Under the pieces are notes generated by a model that made no database searches, was not told the origin of the DNA, and worked only from the letters and a program-made list of their open reading frames with translations. Positions 45,568 to 53,911 of a stretch of DNA of 64,000 bases are shown here, piece by piece. The first letter of the stretch is position 1. Every line of letters begins with the position of its first letter. This stretch comes from Promethearchaeota archaeon. Lineage in GTDB: Archaea > Asgardarchaeota > Thorarchaeia > Thorarchaeales > Thorarchaeaceae. The stretch lies in contig WJMJ01000128.1 of NCBI GenBank assembly GCA_014728035.1, positions 16,139-80,138 on the forward strand, written 5' to 3'. The translations under genes and the position numbers were made by a program.

Positions 45568-45963
45568 ATGGGCGACGACGAAGATTTCATTATGGAAGAA
45601 TTTGAATGGGCTCTTAAGGACCCGACCGAAGAAAAACTACGCGAACTTGGAGAAGTAGTTAGCACAATAACAAAGAAATTGATTGAATTCATTGAATCAC
45701 TCCAATCTGAAGTCGCCGGATTAAGGTCGGAAGTTGGAGGGCTCGAATCAAAAATTGGCTCTCTCGAATCTAAGATGGCCTCTGGTTCTTTCACACCCTC
45801 ATCATCAGCACCATCTTCAGCAGCTGATGCTGCTCCTGCAATGGCAAAGGCACCCACAGCGAGAGCACCCCCACCTAAATCTAGCGCTGGGGGCGGCGGT
45901 GGAATGATGGGCGAACTCAAAGCTCTTCTAGCAGCTCGAAGAAAGAAAGCAGAGGGCAGCTAG
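45568..45963 (+). CDS. Coiled-coil protein with Pro/Ala linker and basic C-terminal helix
   Basis: The protein has 131 residues. Residues ~20-72 form a heptad coiled coil (LQSEVAGLRSEVGGLESKIG) probably making a trimer or tetramer. Residues ~73-108 are Ala/Pro/Ser low complexity ending in a glycine run. The last ~20 residues are a basic amphipathic helix (MMGELKALLAARRKKAEGS). The order coiled coil, proline-rich linker, short L-rich basic motif is reminiscent of WH2-bearing and WASH-complex subunits in eukaryotes. The match is short and only suggestive. It lies in the same window as a gelsolin-like gene. It is convergent with the deacetylase gene. Confidence 0.6.
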   Translation: MGDDEDFIMEEFEWALKDPTEEKLRELGEVVSTITKKLIEFIESLQSEVAGLRSEVGGLESKIGSLESKMASGSFTPSSSAPSSAADAAPAMAKAPTARAPPPKSSAGGGGGMMGELKALLAARRKKAEGS

Positions 45964-45967
45964 TTAC

Positions 45968-46633
45968 TCAGAGCAGTGTTTTGACACTGTTTTCAGGATA
46001 GAATGGTCCTGCATGTTCTGGTAAAGAGATTGTAAAAGCTTCTGCACGTTTTACATCAGCTTGTACGCCCCGTAGACGAGTTCGAGCATCATACAGTTTC
46101 TCATAGAAATCATTAGCTTTTGATATCTGTGATTTGTGCTGCTTCAATGCCCGAAGTGCAGTAGAGTAGGATTCTGAAATATCTACTTGGATGTGAGGGT
46201 GAGAATGTAAAGAGTTGATCTCCATATGATAGATCCTTTCTACACGATGGGCGTTATCAAAAATCGTAATATGAGATGCCCACTCAACTGCTTGTTGTAC
46301 TATTTGGACGCAAATCTGGTGATTTCTGTTATAATCATCTTCAGAATGTGTGATAATGATAGTTGGACGTGACTTGAGAATTGTAGCCACTACCTCGTGG
46401 ACCATACTCATGTCTATATCAAAATCATCCCGTTCACTAAGATAGAGATTTCGCACACCAAGAACTGTACACGCCTTTTTCAGTTCCTCATTTCGTTCGT
46501 CATTACCAGTCATACAATGAACATCAACTGGAATGCCATTTCTCACATGTTGATGAATCGTTCCTCCAGCACCTAAAGATTCATCATCAGGATGAGCAAC
46601 AATAACGAGTAGAGAAGGAGATTTACCAGACAT
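45968..46633 (-). CDS. bshB: PIG-L/LmbE deacetylase, BshB-like
   Basis: About 221 residues from the ATG at 46633 (residue 17 of a longer frame). The zinc motif is AHPDDESLGAGG at residues ~14-25, and HSEDDYNRNHQ holds the second metal-binding group. LmbE enzymes remove acetyl from GlcNAc-containing compounds. In bacillithiol synthesis BshB deacetylates GlcNAc-malate. It is divergent from the BshA-like gene (about 100 bases between starts), and a BshC-like gene follows bshA. That context supports the BshB assignment, whereas the family alone would not. Confidence 0.75.
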   Translation of the reverse strand: MSGKSPSLLVIVAHPDDESLGAGGTIHQHVRNGIPVDVHCMTGNDERNEELKKACTVLGVRNLYLSERDDFDIDMSMVHEVVATILKSRPTIIITHSEDDYNRNHQICVQIVQQAVEWASHITIFDNAHRVERIYHMEINSLHSHPHIQVDISESYSTALRALKQHKSQISKANDFYEKLYDARTRLRGVQADVKRAEAFTISLPEHAGPFYPENSVKTLL

Positions 46634-46743
46634 AATGAGTGCTTTTCTTTTCTTCAATATCAACATTGTGAAAGAAAGCAATATGCTCCTACCACTGTTC
46701 TTAAAGGTGGGCTAAATTAGTTAGTAACAAAAAGGTGAACTAC

Positions 46744-47907
46744 TTGAAAATAGGAGTGAATATGTATCCCTCCGTCGGAGGTTCTGGATACCTTGCTACA
46801 AGATTGAGCCAAAATCTTGCACATCGAAATCACATAATCCACTTTATCACCTATGAACGTCCATTCTCTTTGATGTGGGAACAACCAAAAGGGATTCACG
46901 TCGATCTTGTTGATAGATTTGATTATCCATTATTCAAAGCAGTTGGTCCCCCATATTCAATGGCTCTTACGTCAAAAATACTAAAGGTTGTCAAAGAGGC
47001 GAAATTGGACCTTATTCACGCACATTACGCAATTCCACACGCAATGTCTGCTTATATGGCACGAGAAATCTCTGGCATACCATATGTAGTTACATTACAT
47101 GGCTCTGATGTACACACTCTTGGTCTTGATCCAGCATACAAACCAGTAGTTCAATATACTGTCCAGAAAGCTAATGCGGTTACTGCAGTTTCTGAATTTT
47201 TAAAGGAAAAGGCAGTAAACGAACTGGGAATAGAACGTAAGATACATGTCATTCCAAACTTCATTGATGTAGAAGAATTTCAACCAGCCAATGATTGCAG
47301 ATTGGTAGTTGAAAGCGGATGTGTTTCTTTACGACAGGTTGAGGATCCGGAGGCAATCCATCCAGAGGAAAAGGTTCTCTTGCATGCATCAAACTTCAGG
47401 TCGGTAAAACGAGTTGTGGATATAATAGAAATCATGAGGATTGTTGTCGATCATCAACCTGAAACACGATTGATAATCGCTGGAGACGGGCCGACTCGAA
47501 TAGAGGTGGAGAGGAAAATCGAGGCATTGGATTTGTGTAATCATGTTCACCTCTTAGGAGTCAAGAGTAATATCCAAGAGATTATGTGTTCGGCAGATTT
47601 GTTCATACTGAATTCCACACTGGAAGGAATGCCATTAGTACTCTTGGAATCCATGGCTTGCCAATTGCCCATTGTTACAACTCCAGCAGGAGGAATTCCT
47701 GAACTCGTTCGACCGGGACTGGATGGAGTGGTTACAAAAGGATTTGAGCAAGAAGAATTTGCAGAAGCTATCATTGATTTATTAGTTGATGACAAAAAGA
47801 GAAAAAGATTTGCAGTGGCTGGAAGAAAGCGAGTTGAAGAATCATTTTCTGCAAAGGCAATTGTACCAAAATACGAAAAGGTCTTTGAAGAAGTTGTCGG
47901 AAAATAG
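46744..47907 (+). CDS. bshA: BshA-like glycosyltransferase (GlcNAc-malate synthase)
   Basis: About 387 residues, a GT4 retaining glycosyltransferase. It closely follows the BshA pattern: KIGVNMYPSVGGSGYLATRL at the start, HFITYERPF, IHAHYAIPHAMSAYMARE, TLHGSDVHTLGLDP, SNFRSVKRVVDII and LESMACQLPIVTTPAGGIPE. These are the residues for UDP-GlcNAc binding and the GT-B fold. BshA joins UDP-GlcNAc and L-malate in the first step of bacillithiol formation. The TTG at 46744 has AGGTGA five bases upstream; a GTG at 46735 is the alternative. The bshC-like gene starts 14 bases downstream. Confidence 0.85.
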   Translation: MKIGVNMYPSVGGSGYLATRLSQNLAHRNHIIHFITYERPFSLMWEQPKGIHVDLVDRFDYPLFKAVGPPYSMALTSKILKVVKEAKLDLIHAHYAIPHAMSAYMAREISGIPYVVTLHGSDVHTLGLDPAYKPVVQYTVQKANAVTAVSEFLKEKAVNELGIERKIHVIPNFIDVEEFQPANDCRLVVESGCVSLRQVEDPEAIHPEEKVLLHASNFRSVKRVVDIIEIMRIVVDHQPETRLIIAGDGPTRIEVERKIEALDLCNHVHLLGVKSNIQEIMCSADLFILNSTLEGMPLVLLESMACQLPIVTTPAGGIPELVRPGLDGVVTKGFEQEEFAEAIIDLLVDDKKRKRFAVAGRKRVEESFSAKAIVPKYEKVFEEVVGK

Positions 47908-47921
47908 GATGTCATTATTGT

Positions 47922-49637
47922 ATGAAACCAAGTATCTTTCGAGTCTATCAGGAGTTCATTTGGAAAGAAGAGCATAAAGAATTAGCAGAAAAGCTCTATG
48001 ATGATCCTATCAGAAAAATGGGAAGCCTAGTATCAAGAGGAAAAACTATCCTCACAAAGTACAAAGAAACAAAATGGTTTACTCAAGAGAGAGTTGAGGG
48101 TATTCAGCATGTTTTGACAGAGATAAACAAAGAGATAGGATGTCTCACCCCAAAAGTGAGTGATTCGATAACGAATCTCCATCAAGGAGCAGTCGAATCT
48201 GCACATCAAACAGTAGTCATGGGTGGACCGGGATACATATTGAACAAAGCTGCTTCTGCAGTATCAATTTCAACCTATTGTGGTGATAACGGATTCCCTG
48301 TCACTCCATATTTCTGTGTTGCTGACTATGATGTAGTACAATCCGAGTTGACTAACATTAGAACACCGAATATGGGTCAGAGTGGAAATCTGGTAAGCAT
48401 CCCAGTTCCAGAAGGATACGAGAACTCTCCTGTAAGTCATCTTCCATTACCTGGATTCGAGTGGTATTCAAAGATAGAAGAATCAATTCGATCAAGCTAT
48501 CGTCCCTTCTTTAAGATGTTAGAAAGAACAGCTCATACACTCTTCGCTGAAAGACTTGAGAACTGTTTAACAGTAACACGGGATGCATTTGTGAACTCAA
48601 CTACACTGGGAGAATGGGCGACTAGAATACTAGGAAAATTGTTCAATATCATTGGAGATTTGGGAATACCTCTAGTTCCAGCTGGAGATGTCAGGCTTCG
48701 AAAATACATTTGTGAAGGACTAGAATACCTACTTCAAACAAAGAATCGTGAGATATTCTTGAAAGCCCACGATGAAGCTACAAGATTGATTACTAACAAC
48801 GGATATGCTTCTGGCGCAGGACCAAGAGGGCGTGATTACGTTCCATTTCTCTACGAGTGTCCTAATTCAGGATGTAACAGAAGCAGGACTGAACTCAATT
48901 ATCAAGATGTTGGAAACAAAGCAATTCTTGAAGGTAAATGTATTGAATGTGGAGAGCAGATTCAGATTGAAGTCGATAAAGATTCACCAGATCTATCAGA
49001 ATATGCGCCCTATCTTTCGTTGCGTGTCGATTCTAGACAACTTGCGATAGATACAATCATACCTACAATAGCCCATGTAGGGGGGCCTGGAGAAACAGCA
49101 TATTATGCACAAGTAATTCCAGCTGCTAAGATGATGAACGAGCCATTTCCATTATTTATGAGATATCCCAGAACATATTTCAACACACCTTGGACTGAAA
49201 CGTTAGGCAAGGAACTGAAACAAAAAGAGATTCCTGTTCTTCACGAGGGGAAGCTCTTCAAGCTTAGCGGGAAGGTCAACAAGTTCAGAAGGAAAGAACA
49301 GTTCGAGAAAATGAATGAAGCGATCTTTGAATTTAATGCATTCATTCATCAAGTTCATTCACAACTCAACGATACGCATGAGCAAAAAGTACAAGAAATT
49401 GAACAAGCATCCGGTGAGAAGTATGACAAATTGCAGATGCTCAAGTTAGATATAGAAAAATATCTCAGTTGGACATTTGGACAATACGCACCAAAAAAGC
49501 TTGGTCAAGAGTCAACATGGTCATGGATAGAGTGGGCATTGAATTCAGGATTCACTGATCTCTTTGGAGCTTATCATAGGGCACACTCAGAAGGATTGAA
49601 GAATGGCGCAACGCTCTTTGTGAATTTCATGGTATGA
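47922..49637 (+). CDS. bshC: BshC-like bacillithiol ligase with zinc-ribbon insertion
   Basis: The protein has 571 residues. It has the BshC core motifs: HQTVVMGGPGYILNKAASAV near residue 95, VTPYFCVADYDVVQSEL (the family's ED-H-D region in altered form) and IAHVGGPGETAYYAQVIP near 385. BshC adds cysteine to GlcN-malate. An insert at residues 313-343 has C-x4-C and C-x2-C, consistent with a zinc ribbon, which I do not know from bacterial BshC. The C-terminal coiled coil is near 460-510. It lies directly after bshA, almost certainly in one operon. It is longer than the usual ~540 residues because of the insert. Confidence 0.78.
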   Translation: MKPSIFRVYQEFIWKEEHKELAEKLYDDPIRKMGSLVSRGKTILTKYKETKWFTQERVEGIQHVLTEINKEIGCLTPKVSDSITNLHQGAVESAHQTVVMGGPGYILNKAASAVSISTYCGDNGFPVTPYFCVADYDVVQSELTNIRTPNMGQSGNLVSIPVPEGYENSPVSHLPLPGFEWYSKIEESIRSSYRPFFKMLERTAHTLFAERLENCLTVTRDAFVNSTTLGEWATRILGKLFNIIGDLGIPLVPAGDVRLRKYICEGLEYLLQTKNREIFLKAHDEATRLITNNGYASGAGPRGRDYVPFLYECPNSGCNRSRTELNYQDVGNKAILEGKCIECGEQIQIEVDKDSPDLSEYAPYLSLRVDSRQLAIDTIIPTIAHVGGPGETAYYAQVIPAAKMMNEPFPLFMRYPRTYFNTPWTETLGKELKQKEIPVLHEGKLFKLSGKVNKFRRKEQFEKMNEAIFEFNAFIHQVHSQLNDTHEQKVQEIEQASGEKYDKLQMLKLDIEKYLSWTFGQYAPKKLGQESTWSWIEWALNSGFTDLFGAYHRAHSEGLKNGATLFVNFMV

Positions 49638-49639
49638 AC

Positions 49640-49661
49640 GGTATCGGAAAAAACCGATACC
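49640..49661. terminator. Hairpin between convergent bshC and aminotransferase genes
   Basis: Perfect eight-base stem GGTATCGG (49640-49647) with CCGATACC (49654-49661) and an A6 loop, right after the bshC-like stop codon. There is no long T-tract. It may serve both converging transcripts. Confidence 0.45.
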
Positions 49662-49674
49662 ACTCAATACCAGT

Positions 49675-50946
49675 CTATTCAAGTTCTTTTGTAAGAAGTT
49701 CTCCCAATCTATGAATTCCCTCGGAAATAATCTCAGGCGTTGCATAGGAGAATCCAATTCGCATCGTATTGCTCTCTGGTTTGCTATCAATTAGGTCGTT
49801 GCCATTATCTGACAAAGTATACCCAGAAATTGGATAGAAGGGGCCTCCAGGAACATAGAGCAAATCATTAGGAATCGCAACTTCTTGCATGAAACGACTA
49901 CTATCAAAGTCCTTATTCTCACTTTCCCACCAGATAAAGAATCCTCCAGTAGGATCTGTACGAGTCCCTGCAGGGAAGGACTCATCAATTGCTACAGCCA
50001 TTGCCTCGTATCTCTTTCGATACAATGGAATCGCTTTTGCCATCGCTTCATCAATGTATTTGCTATAATATTCATCAAGAATACGTTGGACTAACGTGGA
50101 TGTACAAAGATCAAGATAGCCCTTATCTTTCAAAACCTGTTCACGGACTGATACGGGAAGAACCGAATACCCAACTCGCAGTACTGCAGCTTCTTTACTT
50201 GTTGTCCCAAGATATGCTACTCGCAAATTATCTTTGTCAAGAGTCTTAATTGGAGGGGGATTCTTTTTGAACTGGATTTCAGCATAAGCCGAGTCTTCCA
50301 GAAGTAGCATATTATGACTCTCACAGATATCAAATAGTGCTTGACGCCGACTCATTGGGAGGGTAGTGCCCTTTGGATTGTCTGAGTCTGGAACCACATA
50401 GAGAATATCGGGAGTTTTTCCAAATTTTATTTTTGAAACACGAACCGCCTTTTCAACATATTCGGGAATGATGCCTTCCAAGTCTGTAGGAACCGTGATA
50501 ATGCGAGCACCAAGTTTCACCGCAGGTACTAAGAACCCAAGATATGCTGGAGAAGGTGTGATAATCACATCTCCGGGGTCTATCATTGTATCAAGAAGTG
50601 CATAGAGCGCTTGTTGAGACCCATTTGTTATGGAAACATTTTGCCATTCATCAGTACAGTCAATAGGAATACCTCGAACATCACAAAGCCGTTTTGCTAA
50701 GGTTTTGAGAAACCAAGGTTGACCCCCGGTTGGGCCATAATTAAGATCCTCAAGTGCCAATTTTGGATCTTTAGCATATACCTCACTCAGATCTGCAAGA
50801 ATCTTTGAGAAGATATTAGTAGGCATGATGCCCGGTTTTCCACCTGCAAAGTAATATTTGACATTATACTTCAAAAGGGCTCGAATCTGTGATTCTTCAA
50901 TAAAAGAAGTCCATGTCGCAAAGCCATAAGAACCGTTTTTAGCCAT
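49675..50946 (-). CDS. PLP-dependent aminotransferase, class I/II
   Basis: The protein has 423 residues of the aspartate-aminotransferase fold-type I group, near the 2-aminoadipate/aromatic aminotransferases. NYGPTGGQPWFLKTLAKRL, TNGSQQALYAL, NPKGTTLPMSRR, EDSAYAEIQF and the lysine motif TSKEAAVLRVGY (PLP Schiff-base Lys) are present. The usual PG between Lys and Arg is replaced by AAV. It is alone in its transcript. The amino-donor preference cannot be told. Confidence 0.88.
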   Translation of the reverse strand: MAKNGSYGFATWTSFIEESQIRALLKYNVKYYFAGGKPGIMPTNIFSKILADLSEVYAKDPKLALEDLNYGPTGGQPWFLKTLAKRLCDVRGIPIDCTDEWQNVSITNGSQQALYALLDTMIDPGDVIITPSPAYLGFLVPAVKLGARIITVPTDLEGIIPEYVEKAVRVSKIKFGKTPDILYVVPDSDNPKGTTLPMSRRQALFDICESHNMLLLEDSAYAEIQFKKNPPPIKTLDKDNLRVAYLGTTSKEAAVLRVGYSVLPVSVREQVLKDKGYLDLCTSTLVQRILDEYYSKYIDEAMAKAIPLYRKRYEAMAVAIDESFPAGTRTDPTGGFFIWWESENKDFDSSRFMQEVAIPNDLLYVPGGPFYPISGYTLSDNGNDLIDSKPESNTMRIGFSYATPEIISEGIHRLGELLTKELE

Positions 50947-51128
50947 CTAGAACTCGCTCCAAGAGATCGTGTGGGAAATACTATCTCTATGGATGTACTT
51001 TTCAGTACATGCCGTGTATGAAACATACGAAGCAGAGATATATCCTTTTCTAAGTTAACACGGTTCTGATAGTTCGATTTTGCTACCTGATGTACAGTTA
51101 TGAGTAGTTGCAGAAAGCAGCTTCTTGT

Positions 51129-51926
51129 CTATTTTGTTTGACTAGCTATTTCTTGAGCAATCTTTGCTGGGTCATCAGCGTTACAAATTGACCTTGCTAC
51201 TATAACATAAGATGCTCCTGCAGCAATTGCAGCTTTGGCGTTACCTCCTTGAGCTCCAACACCAGGACAGATTATTGGTACGGAGTCGCCAACTATCTTT
51301 TTGACTTCAGTGATTTTCTCTGGATATGTTGCACCAACAATGATACCATCAGTATCCCAAAGTTTAGCCTTTTTCGCGAATGTGATGTACAATGGTTCAT
51401 GTTGCTTCATTTTATCATCTGTAGCAATCTGGAGCCCATATCCTTCATGAGCTGCTGGATGGGACATATATCCAAGTGTTATCACACCCTTATCGCGGCT
51501 CTTGGCCAGTTTGAACACCGAGTCGAGACCTCCCTCCATCCCAACTAGAGGATTTGTGATAAGAGCATCAAATCCAGCATCAAAATAGTATCGTGCAATG
51601 TGATGGTTTGTTGATCCAACATCATTGATTTTGCAATCCATTATTGCAGTCAATCCCAAATCATGAATTGTATCAATCAAACGAGGAACACCATCAAATA
51701 CACCGATTGGTAGAACCAATTGACGATTAAACTTGTATGCAACTGCATAATCAGCTGTAGCTTCGATTATTCGCATAGCTTCTTTTTCGATGCGTTCTTT
51801 TTCATGGGATATACCATCAGCACTTTTTCCAGCCATTTCTGCAGGAATATCCAGGCCAACAATCAACCTAGTCTTTCTGACAAATGTAGCTGCATTTAAT
51901 TTTCTTTTATAGGTCACTTCCTGCAA
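51129..51926 (-). CDS. pyrF: Orotidine-5'-phosphate decarboxylase
   Basis: The protein has 265 residues. The start LIVGLDIPAEMAGK, the catalytic D-x-K-x2-D motif DCKINDVG (near residue 99) and the phosphate-binding end PGVGAQGG with IVARSICNADDP fit the TIM-barrel OMP decarboxylase. It converts OMP to UMP in pyrimidine synthesis. The sequence is longer than the short archaeal forms and closer to the class with a flexible insert (GMEGGLDSVFKLAKSRDKG). The gene is alone. Confidence 0.93.
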   Translation of the reverse strand: MQEVTYKRKLNAATFVRKTRLIVGLDIPAEMAGKSADGISHEKERIEKEAMRIIEATADYAVAYKFNRQLVLPIGVFDGVPRLIDTIHDLGLTAIMDCKINDVGSTNHHIARYYFDAGFDALITNPLVGMEGGLDSVFKLAKSRDKGVITLGYMSHPAAHEGYGLQIATDDKMKQHEPLYITFAKKAKLWDTDGIIVGATYPEKITEVKKIVGDSVPIICPGVGAQGGNAKAAIAAGASYVIVARSICNADDPAKIAQEIASQTK

Positions 51927-51980
51927 TCCTCATTCCGTATTATGCAGCACATACTTATTAGCAATTTGGACACGAAATGA

Positions 51981-53036
51981 TTGGGTGGAAGTGTGAGCCC
52001 AGACTGGTTAATGACCCGATTGGTAGTTGTAATAGTGGCAATTCTTGGCCCTGTGTACTTTTTCCTTTTTGTATGGTTATTACCATTTCAAATAACCTTA
52101 TTCCAAGATCCCATCCAGGATTGGTGGTTTCATTACATCATAGTTCCAGCTGTTTTTAGTGCACCATGGTTGGGAATTATCCACAATAACCGGTATCGGT
52201 TATCAAACACAATTCATCTGATGCAGGAAACCACAGATACCGTACCCCTCAGATGGAGAGTGTTCTATGGAAGCAATGCAGCTTTCGTACTGATGTTCTT
52301 CATTCTTCCAGTGGTGACTGCCCCATTAGCAATTGTTGGCGGATTGGTTGTTGCAGGAAGAGTCTTCTATCAGGTCGGACTGGGAAAATTAGGAGGAGGT
52401 AGGGTTGCAGCACTATTTGCAGTACTTGTTGCAATTGCACTGTGTATTCTTCCCACCATCATCATGCTTCAGTTCATTCCAAGTTATATTGCAGTATGGG
52501 ATACTATCCTGCAGGCATGGAGTGACTTTTGGTTCAAGGTTGTGTACGGTATAGCTCAATGCCTTGTAAACGCTTTGAGTTTCGGTAGTCCCTTTTACTT
52601 CATATTTCATGCTGCTCAACAGTATGACAAAGGGCTCTATGGACAGGTTTACACTCAAACACCAACCACAAAGATTAGAATTGGCGAGATGATTCTCTTT
52701 GTGATCTTCACTGCATTGTACCTTCCCCCAATCCCTACACCATTTGGTGCGATTCCTTTTGCTGATAGGTCGGATTTGTTTACCAATTTCATTAATTGGA
52801 TATCACTATCTATCGTGGCTGTTATGGTTCTAGTAAAATGGAGAGTAGGAGAATCCGATAACAGCACATTTGGTGGTACTTCAAATATTCTGATTATTGG
52901 AATGTTTTTAGTTGTCGAGCTCTTTTTCAAAACAAGTCTACTAATCGTAACACTAGTAATCTGGTTAGCATTTCTGATTTTCGCACTTGTCACAGCAGCG
53001 AATTTTGCACGTGCTTCATCAAGGGAGTTATACTGA
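51981..53036 (+). CDS. Polytopic membrane protein (unknown)
   Basis: The protein has 351 residues with about eight hydrophobic helices. No family motif seen. A TTG at 51981 or a GTG at 51993 (with GGTGGA upstream) may be the start. Its TGA stop overlaps the ATG of the Nudix gene (ATGA), so both are translated from one transcript. Confidence 0.6.
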   Translation: MGGSVSPDWLMTRLVVVIVAILGPVYFFLFVWLLPFQITLFQDPIQDWWFHYIIVPAVFSAPWLGIIHNNRYRLSNTIHLMQETTDTVPLRWRVFYGSNAAFVLMFFILPVVTAPLAIVGGLVVAGRVFYQVGLGKLGGGRVAALFAVLVAIALCILPTIIMLQFIPSYIAVWDTILQAWSDFWFKVVYGIAQCLVNALSFGSPFYFIFHAAQQYDKGLYGQVYTQTPTTKIRIGEMILFVIFTALYLPPIPTPFGAIPFADRSDLFTNFINWISLSIVAVMVLVKWRVGESDNSTFGGTSNILIIGMFLVVELFFKTSLLIVTLVIWLAFLIFALVTAANFARASSRELY

Positions 53037-53476
53037 TGTATAGGAATCCAAGTCCCACAGTTGATACCATCATACTCGACAAAGATAGAGTAGTCCTAGT
53101 AAAAAGAAAAAACGAACCTTACAAAGGAATGTGGGTCTTGCCTGGTGGTTTCGTGGATTATGGTGAAACTGTGGAAGAAGCTGCGGTACGAGAAGTTATG
53201 GAAGAAACCGGATTAGAAATCAAACTGAAAGCAATTCTCGGGGTTTACAGTGATCCAGCAAGAGACCCACGGAAACACATCCAAAGTACTGTCTTCATAG
53301 CCCAGTATATATCTGGAACTCCAATAGGAGGAGATGATGCTGCAGAGGCGAAATGGTTCACATTAGAAGAGTTGAACAAAGTTTCACTCGCTTTTGACCA
53401 CAATCAGATCATCAAGGATTTTATAGACTGGATGAATGAAAGAGAAACCTACTGGTCCAAAAAGGACCGCACGTAG
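53036..53476 (+). CDS. Nudix hydrolase (ADP-ribose pyrophosphatase-like)
   Basis: The protein has 146 residues. The Nudix box is complete: GGFVDYGETVEEAAVREVME followed by ETGL. YSDPARDPRKHIQSTVF after the box is seen in archaeal ADP-ribose pyrophosphatases. It hydrolyses a nucleoside diphosphate derivative using Mg2+. Overlap with the membrane-protein gene suggests a shared transcript, not a shared function. Confidence 0.88.
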   Translation: MYRNPSPTVDTIILDKDRVVLVKRKNEPYKGMWVLPGGFVDYGETVEEAAVREVMEETGLEIKLKAILGVYSDPARDPRKHIQSTVFIAQYISGTPIGGDDAAEAKWFTLEELNKVSLAFDHNQIIKDFIDWMNERETYWSKKDRT

Positions 53477-53481
53477 GTTTT

Positions 53482-53838
53482 TCAGATATCAAGAATTTCT
53501 AGTTTCTCAGCTAGACGAATCACAGGTAGATGGACAGTCTGTGGATCAGGTTCAATCGTTTCAACAAACCGTACCTTTTCTTTATCACGAGGTTGATATG
53601 CTAAGAAATTGCCATCAGGTCCACTATCATGCTCGATATAAATCCAGAGTGGTAGGCCCATATACTCATAATATCCGTGGTTAGAAATTAATGTTCCAAA
53701 GATGTGTTTCCCATCATATTCAAAATACATAACACTCGCAGGACGGTCTCGTTGGGACCAAGAAACTAACATTCTAGCCAAGTCCTTCAGAGATGCGATA
53801 CGAAGATTGACAGGAGGTCTGATTTCGTCTTTGCTCAT
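53482..53838 (-). CDS. Hypothetical protein
   Basis: About 118 residues from an ATG at 53838; an earlier in-frame start is possible at 53850. The sequence is compact α/β (VMYFEYDGKHIFGTLISNHG, then LWIYIEHDSGPDG). No family recognised. It is convergent with the Nudix gene (five bases apart) and lies just upstream of the HerA gene's stop on the same strand. Confidence 0.55.
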   Translation of the reverse strand: MSKDEIRPPVNLRIASLKDLARMLVSWSQRDRPASVMYFEYDGKHIFGTLISNHGYYEYMGLPLWIYIEHDSGPDGNFLAYQPRDKEKVRFVETIEPDPQTVHLPVIRLAEKLEILDI

Positions 53839-53911
53839 AATCGTCACCAATGACCCAATGCAGATTTATAACCTTATAAGCGCATGGACTACACTGAAAG
53901 TATATCCAAAT

